Source of the DNA: Limnephilus marmoratus
Taxonomy: Eukaryota > Arthropoda > Insecta > Trichoptera > Limnephilidae
DNA length: 64,000 bases
Direction of reading: 5' to 3'
NCBI GenBank assembly: GCA_917880885.1
Contig: OU862919.1
Location: forward strand, 47,343,058 to 47,407,057
How positions within the stretch are numbered: the stretch's first letter is position 1; each line of letters opens with the position of its first letter. Below the pieces are notes generated by a model, which did not search any database, was not told where the DNA came from, and saw only the letters and a program-made list of their open reading frames with translations. Position numbers and translations under genes: made by a program. This document shows positions 32,036 to 42,192 of the stretch, one piece after another.

Positions 32036-32500
32036 ATCATACTGCAATCACTATCTACAAATCGATTATTGCTCCACATTTTAATTATTGCTCAACTATC
32101 CTTTTTCTATGTAACGAACGAGAACAAAATAAGTTTCAAATTCTCCAAAACAGGGCAATGAGAATAATACTACGGCGAAATAGATTTTCAAAAGGAAACA
32201 AAATGTTAAATGAACTGAATTGGCTAACCGTGAAACAGATGCTAAACTTGAATACGATGATATTTATACATAAAATAATTAACAACATTTTACCAAAATA
32301 CTTTTCAAATAAAATTAAAATCAACAAGGACATTCACAGACATAACACAAGAGCGTGCAAAGAAATCAGGCTTCAAAAAAAAGGACAAGGGGGATACGCA
32401 GAACAGTTTACTGTACAAAGGGATGAAGTTATATAACAAGCTACCACACCAATTGGAAAGTTCAAGACGTATTGTAGGAGCTACATAAAACTACATAAAA
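32036..32500 (+). pseudogene. C-terminal relic of a jockey-like reverse transcriptase
   Basis: Reads QNRAMRIILRRNR, then 'MLNELNWLTVKQMLNLNTMI' and HRHNTRACKEIRL, with an upstream IIAPHFNYCSTILF segment in another frame. '.Q.+A+R.IL ... L.W.....+....+ ... +...TR......' is typical of the region after the RT core. A frameshift near 32390 ends the frame. The hammerhead repeat begins directly downstream. Confidence 0.65.
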
Positions 32501-32504
32501 TTTA

Positions 32505-32860
32505 GACATGATTTTAGATTTTCACGGCCAAAAGTATTTTTGTTATTTGTTTTTGGGGTGTTATGCCGTGTTGCGCTCCCTCCTCCTTTAGCCAACGTTT
32601 CGGACAGCGTTACAGTGTCCATCATTATCACACATCTGCCCTGATGTTATTTGTTTTTGGGGTGTTATGCCGTGTTGCGCTACCTCCTCCTTTAGCCAAC
32701 GTTTCGGACAGCGTTACAGTGTCCATCATCATCACACATCTGCCCTGATGATGGACACTGTAACGCTGTCCGAAACGTTGGCTAAAGGAGGAGGTAGCGC
32801 AACACGGCATAATACCCCAAAAACAAATAACAAAAATACATAAAATTTGGTTTGCAATAC
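32505..32860. ncRNA. Hammerhead-ribozyme-like motifs: two minus copies and one plus copy
   Basis: Plus copy: CTGATGA (32745-32751), stem II GGACA/TGTCC (32753-32757, 32767-32771), GAAAC (32772-32776), then CGTTGGCTAAAGGAGG. Two minus-strand copies lie left (about 32570-32640 and 32660-32740). All are joined to 'ggcataaca.cccc' and 'ttattttcgt'-like ends, forming a foldback. CUGANGA - stem II - GAAA is the conserved hammerhead core, carried by Penelope-like retroelements. No Penelope RT is present. Stem III is weak, so activity is doubtful. Confidence 0.55.
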
Positions 32861-32944
32861 GAAATATTATAATTAATTAGAAAATTGTAAACTTAAATGT
32901 ACAAATTACTAAAATAAAATTAATAAATAAAATAAAATAAGATT

Positions 32945-33020
32945 AAGAACTACCAACATTACCTTCATATTCCTAACGCATATTTTATTGGCTGCTATCT
33001 TTACTCATGGCCTCCTGTGT
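32945..33020 (-). repeat. SINE L fragment
   Basis: Reverse-complement match to 3225-3300 ('aagaactaccaacattacct', 'ttttattggctgctatcttt'). Confidence 0.5.
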
Positions 33021-33524
33021 GTAGTTAAATTACATTTAGCAAGAAGTACTAGTCACCCCTGTGTGAGAAGAAAGAGCCATTAATTGACTTTTCATTGTTT
33101 TATAACACAATCTTAAACCATTGTCACCACAGGAAGCATTAAACTTTCAGCTAAAAGATGGAGTATAATCCAGGCTACATTTCCGCAATATTCTATACTA
33201 TCTAACTTGGTACTACTTCCACAGCCTTAATCAAGGGTGCGAGGGAATAACCATCCATTATAAACTTAATTACACAGAAAATAGAAGCCTTCGGTGTATT
33301 ATGAAGACAAATTAAGGGATGTTTAAAAAAGTTCCGACCAGGAACGTGCCACAATATAAAGTTCCGATTTTCGTAATTTTTCAAACGAAAATATTTTTCA
33401 TATCAGTGAAGATTTTTAAAATGAAACAAATAACACAATTTTTCTGTATTGTTAAACTAAATACGAAGGTTACTTTTTAGAAGAAGTTATTCTTCTAAAA
33501 AGTCTTTTTATTAGGTAGCTTTTT
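33021..33524. other. Unassigned DNA
   Basis: Starts with a scrap resembling the SINE A end ('ggcctcctgtgtgtagtta'); otherwise unrecognised. Confidence 0.35.
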
Positions 33525-33779
33525 TTTGTACACGAGCTCCACACAGGAGGCCCTGAGGAAAATAATTTCCCTCAGGGCCTATGCCATCTTTAGGGATGCT
33601 GTGTGGAGGTTTTTTTTTTAAGGAAATTAAGGAGAGGAGAGTTCTGAGAAGGAAGAGGGTTTAAGGGGTGGGTAGGAATCTGGGGTTCAGTGTGTCTTGG
33701 TCATCCGCCTCCAAGACCTAGACAAACCTCACCCCATGAACCCGGGCACCCCTGCTAAATCACCAAACGTAGCGAACCA
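33525..33779 (-). repeat. SINE A, short form, truncated
   Basis: Begins at the T-run and hairpin (GAGCTCCACACAGGAGGCCC) and stops at 'cgtagcgaaccac', where a (CTAA)n run starts. It closely resembles the copy at 34366-34712. Confidence 0.8.
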
Positions 33780-34065
33780 CTAACTAACTAACTAGCACAA
33801 ATTCGTGCAAAATTACGGGATAGTCTGAATGGCCTTCGTGATCGAGGGTAAGGTTTTCGATTAGCTATTCAAAGGTCGCCGGTTCAAATCCCGGCGTGCG
33901 CAAGTAAATTTTATTTGATTAATTTGTGTTATTTCGCAATATGATAATTTAAAAATAATATAAGGCATATATGCGGCACGTTCCAGAATGGAAGATACTC
34001 TCAGTATAGTAAATTCTGGTCCCAGGCGGAGCCAGTGAGATTATGGCATCATTATATATACTACT
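33780..34065 (+). repeat. SINE C, plus strand, partly deleted
   Basis: tRNA-like head (near 33830-33900) with B box CCGGTTCAAATCCCGG, then 'aattttatttgattaatttg', 'cacgttccagaatggaagat' and a jump to 'ggagccagtgagattatggc'. This orientation shows the element as head, body, then the end near the poly(A). Confidence 0.7.
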
Positions 34066-34069
34066 AGCT

Positions 34070-34365
34070 GACCCGGACAGGCGTTGCTGTGGCTAATGAA
34101 TCAGAACGCCATCCACTGGATGGCAACCCAACCTAGATAACAAAGTATTGTGTCTATAAATTAACTCACACCGCCATCTGTTAGAAACTTATGGAACTTA
34201 CAAATAATTACAAAGAATTGTCCTGTAACAAACAGCATTTAATTCGCAATATTAAATATTCAGGTCAATAATCGAGATAAAAACTATCATATCTTTTAAG
34301 TAGGATCAAATAACATACAGTAAGCCAAATTTCATTAAAATCGGTTAAGTAGTTTCGGAGTTTTT
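34070..34365 (-). mobile_element. Helitron-like repeat, family J
   Basis: The left edge, in reverse complement, ends GGGTCAGCTAGT after the 'agccacagcaacg' hairpin region. The right part has 'ttcattaaaatcggttaagt', a common element of these repeats. Confidence 0.55.
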
Positions 34366-34712
34366 TTTTTTTTCACATGAGCTCCACACAGGAGGCCCTG
34401 GGTAAAATGATTTCCCTCAGGGCCTATGTCATCTTTGGGGATGATGTGTGGAGGGTTATTTTAAGGAAAGGAAGGAGAGAAGAGTTCTGGGAAAGAAAAG
34501 GGTTTAAGGGGTGGGTAGGAATCTGGGGTTCAGTGTGTCTTGGTCATCCGCCTCCAAGACCTAGACAAACCTCACCCCATGAACCCGGGCACCCCTGCTA
34601 AATCACCAAACGTAGCGAACCACTTGGGGTGGCCCATGGCAGAGGTGTTGGTTATCCAATAAAGGTTCCCGGGGCGGCGGCACCCATTCCCGCCTCCCAA
34701 ATAGACGGGAAT
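34366..34712 (-). repeat. SINE A, short form, full length
   Basis: Poly(T), hairpin and short body up to 'ggcacccattcccgcctccc'. About 345 bp, complete. Confidence 0.85.
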
Positions 34713-34794
34713 GGGTAAAATTTATCTCAAACTAACATCGTGACGCGAGATTTTTATGTATAACTAAATGGGTTACCCGACTTCACTCAGGACA

Positions 34795-34945
34795 ACATTC
34801 GGGAGTGTTCTGGAATGTTGTTCCCGATTTCCTATTCCCGAACATTCCACAACATATGCGCTCCTTCCAGAACTTTCTAGAACTCTATCGAACCTTCTAG
34901 AACTTTCCGGAAGACTATTCTAGAAATTTCAAGAGGGCGAAACTT
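34795..34945. promoter_or_regulatory. Dense heat-shock-element-like cluster
   Basis: Runs of alternating GAA and TTC in pentameric register: TTCCAGAACTTTCTAGAAC, CTTCTAGAACTTTCCGGAAG and TTCTAGAAATTTC, plus TTCTGGAATGTT earlier. This matches the heat-shock-factor binding pattern many times over. No adjacent heat-shock gene is seen, so it may be part of a repeat. Confidence 0.45.
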
Positions 34946-35160
34946 CCAGCCCTTATATCTTCAAAAGCACGCCCTTTAGGTAAAAACCGGAACCGTCATC
35001 CTGGAGGGGGATGGAGATCTACCACACAATATAATTCCTCGATTCTGTGTTTTTGAAATTCCAAAAAAACGTGAGACGCACGTTTTTTTCGATTTTCTTT
35101 TATAGTCAGTGGACATCTTCAATTTATCTTTAAATAAATACAAAATACTGTTACTGAAGC
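34946..35160. other. Unassigned DNA with a small hairpin
   Basis: AAAAAAACGTG...CACGTTTTTTT around 35064-35095 forms a short inverted repeat. Confidence 0.4.
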
Positions 35161-35164
35161 AGTT

Positions 35165-35885
35165 CAGTTAGGTACAATAAATACTATATATTTCGTTAAA
35201 TACCTGTAATATTTCTTTGTTAAAGAAATATATAGTATTTATAAAAATAAAAATTATAAAAATATTCAAAAAATTTATCATAAATATATCACAAGAAGTC
35301 ACACCAGCAAGGAACTTGTGGTCCCAGGGAGCAATACGACAAAGTATCAAAAAACATGTACATATCTTGGACCAAAAATATATAATAAAATTCCCCTAGA
35401 ATTAAATATTAAAGCTTGCAAAATGTCCCACGTCAGTTCAATAATAACAAAATGGTTGATTGGCTTAGGTAGGGTGGAATCTGAAAACTATTAAATAATG
35501 TCACTTAAAATTTTACATGGCCTATTAACGGCACATTTAGTAAAAATTTAGTACGTATATTATTTAAATAAAAAATAAAAATAAAACGTTTTTCTTTTCT
35601 TTTTCTTTTTTTGTTACAGAATAAATTTTATGGCATTTTTATTAATGTATATTTAATTTAAAAAATTAAAATGAACATTTTGTTAAAAAAAAATTTTTTT
35701 TTTGCATTCTCACCAGCATTTGGTTCCTTAGAACGGGCAATCTGCCTAGCTAGGAACTAATATCGACCCACAAGACATAATAACACTTGTACACATTTTA
35801 TAGTTATTTTTCAATGTTATTATAATGTTATTTTTGCCATACAAATGTATCAAATGTAATGTTATAAATAAATAAAATATATTAT
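35165..35885 (+). pseudogene. RT C-terminal relic with AT-rich 3' UTR
   Basis: A 60-codon frame reads ARNLWSQGAIRQSIKKHVHI..., then 'IKFPLELNIKACKMSHVSSI' and ITKWLIGLG after a shift. This resembles the last residues of jockey-type RTs ('TR......Y+...P.E+.......FK..+..WL'). The 3' region ends with 'aaataaataaaatat'. Weak, motif-based call. Confidence 0.45.
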
Positions 35886-35939
35886 TTAATCATAGTGTGA
35901 TTTGTAAATTTCATACTTTTGTAAAAGCCCCGTAAAAGG

Positions 35940-36395
35940 GCGTAAATAAATAAATAAATAATATATATATATATATATATATATATGTTATGGTTAAGGT
36001 TTTCACGGGTGTAAGATGTAAAACACTTTTCTCGGTTTACCCGCGTAACGTAGTCCTGAGAAGGACTTTTTAACTCCTGACGTTTCGGACAGATCACACT
36101 GTCCATCTTCAGAGGCCTTATGTCTTTAGCTTTTGTCTCAAACTGATAGCTTTCGCATGTCTGTTCGGTCCAGAATCCAAGACTCAAGTCACTCACTTGA
36201 GTCTTGGATTCTGGACCGAACAGACATGCGAAAGCTATCAGTTTGAGACAAAAGCTAAAGACATAAGGCCTCTGAAGATGGACAGTGTGATCTGTCCGAA
36301 ACGTCAGGAGTTAAAAAGTCCTTCTCAGGACTACGTTAAGCGGGTAAACCGAGAAAAGTGTTTTACATATATATATATATATATATATATTGATT
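35940..36395. ncRNA. Long palindrome with two hammerhead-ribozyme-like motifs
   Basis: Arms of about 175 bp (36016 to 36368) are almost perfect inverted copies around a TCACTCA centre, with (AT)n on both outer sides. Each arm carries CTGAAGA (plus: 36272-36278), stem II GGACAG/CTGTCC (36280-36285, 36292-36297) and GAAA (36298-36301). A possible stem III pairs ACGT 36301-36304 with ACGT 36333-36336, leaving a TT cleavage position. The same peptide can be read from both strands, which results from the palindrome and is not a gene. The core agrees with type I hammerheads of Penelope-like elements. Confidence 0.65.
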
Positions 36396-36464
36396 ATTAT
36401 TATAAACAAATGTCTTGTTCTCTTTCATATTTTCGTTTACATTATTATTTTTATCTTCTTCTTC
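36396..36464. other. Short unassigned spacer
   Basis: AT-rich. Confidence 0.4.
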
Positions 36465-36560
36465 AATAAAATAAAATTTATTTGTGCATGCAAAGATTTC
36501 AACCCACCACCATCGGATTCGTTGCCAAAGTTCGTAACCACTCGACCACAGAGGCCGTCA
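36465..36560 (-). repeat. SINE C tRNA-like head
   Basis: On the minus strand: TGACGGCCTCTGTGGTCGAG, a B-box-like GGGTTGAAATC and 'aataaattttattt'. Body missing. Confidence 0.6.
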
Positions 36561-37445
36561 AGTAAATAAGTATTACGCAATGAAATTAGACAATAATGAG
36601 AGTCCTTGAGACATTTCTTACACACCTGCTTCTCTTAACCGACAAATCTCGAGGTCTTTCGACCACAATATAAATTCCTCAGCCGAGAATAACAATATTC
36701 CGGGTATCACGTAGCCAACAGCAGCCTGGCGTGACTTATTTTTATTCCCCACTCCTCAAATCCAATAAACTCTTCCTCACACCCCATTCCCTACATCCTC
36801 GGGCTTGTGGGAAAAATGGGGAAATTGACAGATAAGCTTTGACACACAGTTTTATTACGTGAAAATGGCTCCTTCAGGCCCGACTTCCCGCATTTCTTCC
36901 GATTTATTACATATTTTCCTTAATCCTTTAACGCTCTTAAAAAAACATATGTATTTATCAACAATTCACCGCAAAAACATATGAAAGACTGGATCAAACA
37001 ACAAGGTATTCATTTTACTCAAAAGATTATAACACCTAACCAAACATAACCCAACCCAAACATTTAAGAAATAAATAAAAAAAAATTGTTTCGGCACCGA
37101 AAATATCACCACAATAATATTATTTATACCAATGGCGGGGGGTCTATAGAAAAATATACCTTCCTGTTTATCAAGAAAATTATTATTTGTGTATAAACCT
37201 GAATACATATCCTACCTGAAAAAACATCAATCAAAAGGTATTTTCAAAGAAATAATGACATTTATACTACTCCAATTATTTAATTTTTAACGCCGTTTTA
37301 CATTTGGTTTACTGTAATAAAGTAGGCTACATTCATGAAAAAAAAGTAGAATCGACGATGAAGGTTAAAATCGCATCGCAAAGGGTTGAAATTCCAGAGT
37401 TAGGATAGGTCTCCGGAGCATTTTTCCTTTTTGCATTTTAACGAT
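36561..37445. other. Unassigned DNA
   Basis: No gene or repeat recognised; an 80-codon minus frame (36966-37208) has no motif. Confidence 0.4.
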
Positions 37446-37718
37446 GAATAATTTGGGAGGCGGGAATGGGTACCGCCGTCCCGGGAACCTTTATTGGATA
37501 ACCAACACCTCTACCATAGGTCACCCCAAGTGGTTCGCTACGTTTGGTGATTTAGCAGGGGTGCCCGGGTTCATGGGGTGAGGTTAACCTAGGTCTTGGA
37601 GATGGATGACCAAGACACACTGAACCCCAGATTCCTACCCACCCCTTAAACCCTTTCCTTCCCAGATCTCTCCTCTCCTTCCTTTCCTTAAAAAAACCCT
37701 CCACACAGCATCCCCAAA
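37446..37718 (+). repeat. SINE A, short form, 3' hairpin missing
   Basis: 'aatttgggaggcgggaatgg' to 'cacacagcatccccaaaaaa'. It ends just before the hairpin. Confidence 0.8.
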
Positions 37719-37841
37719 AAAATGAAAATATATTTTATACTTTTGTTATTCGGCGGTACATTATCTCTGCACAACCCTTCGGGGTCACTTGGTTACATTT
37801 TGTGTAATTAGGTATAACGTTATTTTCCTAAGACTGCAAAT

Positions 37842-38133
37842 CCATACTAATATTATAAACGCGAAAGTGCGTATATTTGTTTGTTACGCTTTCACGCCTA
37901 AACCACTAAACCGATTTTAAAAATTCTTTCACCAATAGAAAGCTACGTTATCAGCGAGTAACATAGGCTGTATATAATGGTTAACTCTGGCGTTATGAAA
38001 TTTGTATAAATGAAGTGTTTCATATATTTTAGCGGCAGGGGAGGGGGAGGAAAGGCAGGGGGAAGGTGAGGTTCGCGGAGAGGGAAGAGACGAGGGCGGG
38101 AAAGGGCATTGCGACGCGTGCCGGGTAACAGCT
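37842..38133 (+). mobile_element. Helitron-like repeat, family B relative
   Basis: Starts after 'ctaatattataaacgcgaaa', includes 'ctaaaccactaaaccgattt', a G-rich minisatellite and a 3' end 'gtgccgggtaacagctggtt'. The terminal CTAG is mutated to CTGG. Confidence 0.5.
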
Positions 38134-38563
38134 GGTTGTATAGAAGTACACCGTGGAACCAACAGTCAGGGCTGGGCAAAATACATGCTTTGCTGTAATT
38201 GAAATACAAATTACAAAATACTTTTTCGCATGTATTTAAAATACGAAATACAAAATACTTTCAGGTCGTGTATTTGAAATACAAAATACAGTATTTTAAC
38301 CATTTTTTAATTTCAAATACAAAATACAAATTACAAAATACATTTGGTTTTGGTATAACCTTTGGTTGCAATAAATTGTCGTAAGTGCCCATATCTAAGG
38401 GTGCGTTTCCATAGAAGCAAAGCTGAGCAGAGTGAAACAGAGACGTGCTAAAATTGACTAATCATATTGCTCAGGAGACACATCTCGTCTCCGCTCCACT
38501 TGTAAAGTTTTGTGGTATAGGACTTAGGTGTTAGATTATAATAATAATAATTATTATAAGACA

Positions 38564-39211
38564 AGCTAGTTCCCTGCATGCGTTGCAATGCCATATTCAA
38601 AGAAATAAATTGTTTCTCTCTGCATGTCCTTTCCCGTGCGTCCACGTTACCCTAACGCATTCATTTCCCCTCTTGCATTCCCCTTCCACCTTCCCTGCCT
38701 ACCCTCTCCCCTCTCCCGCTCCCCCCATCGCGCCAACCCCCTCCCGCGTTCCATATATTTAGTCCCAGTACATTCAGTTTTCAAACAACTCGCGTGCCAG
38801 CTATTACAATTTTTTTATTCAAATTTTCATTTTTCACATATTACAAATATTCATTTTTCTATATTATAAGAACAATCAATCAAATCTGGTACCTACCTTA
38901 GGTACCTATTTAAAATATCTATGATTTAAAAAATCCATAGGCAATTATTTTGTTACAAAAAAAAAACAGCTGCCTGCTAAATTCAATTTCATCAAACGCG
39001 CAAACTGTCAGACGTGCGAAGTTAAAATAGTCGTAAAGTTTTCTGAAATTATCCAATTTTCTGCGTTATTTTCTTAATTTTTCTTTCCGTAAGAGCCTTT
39101 TATAAAGAATTAGAAAATTAAAAAAAAAAGAATGAAATACTCGTAGGTAAAGTCATTCTGAAGTAAAGTCATTCTAAGGAAAACAAGGATTCATTTTTAT
39201 ATATAAATGGA
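38564..39211 (-). mobile_element. Helitron-like element nested in the hAT-type element
   Basis: In reverse complement it begins TCCATTTATATATAAA, carries 'gcacgtctgacagtttgcgc', the CT/GA-rich block and a GCAT/ATGC hairpin, and ends near CTAGCTT. The empty site can be inferred from the sister element at 45159-46056. Confidence 0.7.
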
Positions 39212-39477
39212 TGACATTTGTATAGCGCAATTTTGTGTTATTTCACTTCTCTGCTCTTCTCTACAGTAATTAACTTTAAAATAATCTAGTAATCAGTCAA
39301 ATTATTCCTATAGTGCTTGATCTAATACTACGATCAAAAATGTACAATACAAAGCAATGAAAAGTATAATATAATATGATACAAAATGTACAATAACAGT
39401 GCTATTATAGCACAGGACAATAATAATAACTAGCTTGACGTAAAAAAAATGTACAGTACATTATAAAGCAAAGATAA

Positions 39478-39640
39478 GGGGGCATAAATTAATTACGTGA
39501 GCAGTTTTTCTTCAAAATTAGACTCCCCCCGCCCCTTGGTGAGATAAATTTGGGCCACTTCGTTTATTCTTTTCAAGTAACGTAAGATTTTGCTGGACCC
39601 TCCCCCTTTTTTTGAGCTCACGTAATTAATGTATGCCCCC
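39478..39640. mobile_element. PIF/Harbinger-like MITE with TAA target duplication
   Basis: 163 bp. Inverted ends GGGGGCATAAATTAATTACG and its counterpart CGTAATTAATGTATGCCCCC; TAA at 39475-39477 and 39641-39643. A 3-bp TAA duplication and G-rich ends are typical of PIF/Harbinger. Confidence 0.8.
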
Positions 39641-39964
39641 TAAGAGACCTACAAATAATCATTAGTAAGAGTGCTATAGCAAAGGACAATAATACAGGAT
39701 TCTAGCGTTTATAGTCTATGTATTATCTATGTGTGTTTATTTTTCATGATCGTTATGAAGATCGCTAAATGTATTTGAAAATGTATTTTGAAGCCATAAG
39801 TATTTGAAATACAAATTACCTCAGCAGCATGTAATTGAAATACCAATTACAAAATACATTTTTAGGAAGTAATTGAAACACTATTTTAATAATAATAATA
39901 TTTCAAATACGTATTTCAATTACAAGTATTTCATATACTGCCCAGCCCTGCCAACAGTTATCAT

Positions 39965-40079
39965 GGAACCGTTTTAATATATTAGAAAATCAATGCGAAA
40001 ACCTCACGAGAACAAGCATTTTGTCATTACTGGGATTTGAACATCGGAACCTTCCGGACAAAGGACAAATGCTCTAAAC
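39965..40079 (-). repeat. tRNA-derived SINE, 3' body side (split by a MITE)
   Basis: On the minus strand it has a B-box-like GATGTTCAAATCCCAG and a body towards 39965. Its 5' head is on the other side of the MITE, at 40706-40740. Confidence 0.6.
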
Positions 40080-40697
40080 CCGTGGTCGTCAAATTGCGGC
40101 CCGCGGCGGATTATTTTTAAATGTATCTTTTTCAAGAACTATACTATATGTTTTTTTGCAGCCCGCACAAATATCTGCCGTTTTCTTTGTAAATAATTTT
40201 TTTTCTTGTACAATAAATAATACTATGCGGCCCGCACAAACATTTACCGTTTTCTTTTTAACTATATTTTTTTTCATGTACGAGTACAATTATACTATCC
40301 GTTTTTTTGCGGCCCGCACAAATATCTGCCGTTTTCTTTTAAAATTAATTATATTATCCGTTTTTTTAACAATTAATTATATTATCGTTTGAGACTTTCA
40401 GGGGGGCAGTAGAAGACCCAGAGAAAATTGGAGGGAGTAGAGATGGCACAGTGAGGTTGTAGGTAGGTAAAAAAATGGTCTAAAAAAGGCAAAAAACACA
40501 CCCATCACGTACTAATAAAGCAAAATAAACTTTAATATTGGTTAATTTCTGTTATTGTAAGTATTGTAATCATTTTTATCACGATAAACAATAGGGTACA
40601 ACCCCCCCCCCCCCCCCGAAAGCATAAGTGTGCGGCCCGCGGTGATACCTCACATTGTCCTCTGTGGCCCTTGACCAGAAAAGTGTGACGACCGCTG
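40080..40697. mobile_element. hAT-type MITE with internal tandem repeat
   Basis: Ends CCGTGGTCGTCA / TGACGACCGCTG, flanked by CTCTAAAC at 40072-40079 and 40698-40705. 'GCGGCCCGC' occurs just inside both ends. Three to four ~85-bp units ('gcccgcacaaatatctgccg') fill 40140-40385, and a 15-C run lies at 40603. Non-coding. Confidence 0.82.
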
Positions 40698-40705
40698 CTC
40701 TAAAC

Positions 40706-40740
40706 TCTTTACCTCGGAGCTACCTACTGAACTTGGTAAA
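40706..40740 (-). repeat. tRNA-derived SINE, head side
   Basis: Reverse complement reads TAGGTAGCTCCGAGG, an A-box-like segment that completes the SINE interrupted at 40079. Confidence 0.5.
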
Positions 40741-41289
40741 CTTTGATTCATTCACATTCATGCATCGTCCCAAAAACACTCCTGTTAGTTATAACCACTC
40801 ACACCTGACCCAAAGTATTTCATTCACTGTCTTCCAGGGACGACCCAAATATCTTTTTCCAATCACTCGCGCGACACTCGCTTTTAAAAGGAAATTGAAC
40901 GCTAGAAAATCCTTTTTGGTAGGAGTTATTTCAGTACTCGGATTGGAAGTGAAAATAATTCATCTTTATCAGTTTTAAGGCTTAGATCAAACGAGGAGGA
41001 TTCTTCTTATATTTTACCGACCCCATGACATGACCCCACTCAAGAGCATTTGAAATTTGGCGTAAGGTCTTCAAACTTCATCAGATAAGACGACATAATA
41101 TATAATACGATTGCTATAACTAGATGTTGAATATAAATTGCTTTCCTGGCGTAATTTAAGGTTACGTTTAAAAAAATCATTATCTACTCTATCATAGATG
41201 ACGCAAGTTTAATTATTTTAGAAAAAAAATACTTTTTGCAAGTTGTGCTTTAAAATATTAAGATGAATTAATTGTTTGTGCAAATTTAT
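40741..41289. other. Unassigned DNA
   Basis: No recognised feature. Confidence 0.4.
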
Positions 41290-41705
41290 TTTTTTATTTT
41301 TTATATGAATACCGCACAAGAGTCTCAACTGCTCCCGTCTGGAGCCAGTGAGACTATGGCATCCCCAATTGGGGTATGTTGTGAGGCTAAAGGTAGTGGG
41401 GAGGGGAAGGAGATGGGAAAGAGGAAGGTGGGAAGTACCTGGCTATTCAGATCTGGCCACTAAACACGGCTAAAGCCATTTCAAGCAACGTTTCAATTCT
41501 GAATGGTGGTCTTAGACCAGGGCGATACTGAGAGTATCTTCCACTCTGGAACGTGCCGAAAATATGTTATATATTATTTTAAATGAATAAATTGTGAAAT
41601 AACACAAATTAATCAAATAAAATTTATTTATAAAGGGATTCGATCCCGCGACCTTCGGAATGGGAGTCAAGAACCTTACCACTGGACTACGCCGGCCGTC
41701 ATGCA
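41290..41705 (-). repeat. SINE C, complete, minus strand
   Basis: On the minus strand a tRNA-like head (TAGTCCAGTGG; GGGATCGAATCCC) near 41640-41700, body, and A-rich end (T-rich at 41288-41306 here). About 410 bp. It is the uninterrupted reference for the MITE site at 11745. Confidence 0.85.
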
Positions 41706-41789
41706 CATACGCAAAATGAATATGAATAGTTTCATTGATAAAGAAACTCAAATCTTTCAAGAAAGGTTGCAAACACAATATTAAATTGA

Positions 41790-42192
41790 ATTACAATTTG
41801 GGAGGAACCATTGATTGGATTACACCTCTGTTATAGGTCACCACAAGTGGTTCGATGCGTTTGGTGACTTAGCAGGGGTGCTCGGGTTCATGGGGTGGCG
41901 TTTGTCAGGAACTCGGCGGCGGATTCGACTGCCCATCAATTGCGTGTCAGGCCAGATCGGAAGAGTCTGGCTGAGGGAAAACTTTTGATTTCTCCTGCAA
42001 GGCTCTTTCACTGCAGTGGGAGGGATGCAATCATTCGTCCGTCACTCCTGGACACACTGACCCCCAGATTCCTACCCACCCCTCATACATTTTTTCTTCT
42101 CAGAACATCCTATTCTTCCTTTACTAAAGATACACTCCAGCTTGCATGATGGAATTATTTTCTTCAGGGTCTCCTGAGTTGAGCTATTGTAA
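41790..42192 (+). repeat. SINE A, long form, diverged
   Basis: 'caatttgggaggaaccattg' to 'tgagttgagctattgtaaaa'; the first hairpin arm is largely lost. Confidence 0.75.

Larger units (their letters stand above)
38167..39950 (+). mobile_element. hAT-type element with two nested insertions
   Basis: Ends CAGGGCTGGGCAA.../...GCCCAGCCCTG, flanked by CCAACAGT at 38159-38166 and 39951-39958. Many 'aaatacaaaatac'-type repeats lie near both ends. The interior resembles 45159-46056 (reverse orientation, 898 bp); the extra length here is explained by insertions at 38564-39211 and 39478-39640. No transposase is visible, so it is non-autonomous. The ends and 8-bp duplication fit hAT. Confidence 0.88.

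Noticed and set aside
34377..34601. A 74-codon frame (MSSTQEALGK...) repeated at several places
   Set aside because: It is a by-product of SINE A; the frame varies and breaks between copies and coincides with the hairpin and non-coding body.
35882..36469. Two frames of 90-104 codons on opposite strands with nearly the same protein sequence
   Set aside because: They are mirror readings of one long palindrome; the repeated peptide is caused by the inverted repeat.
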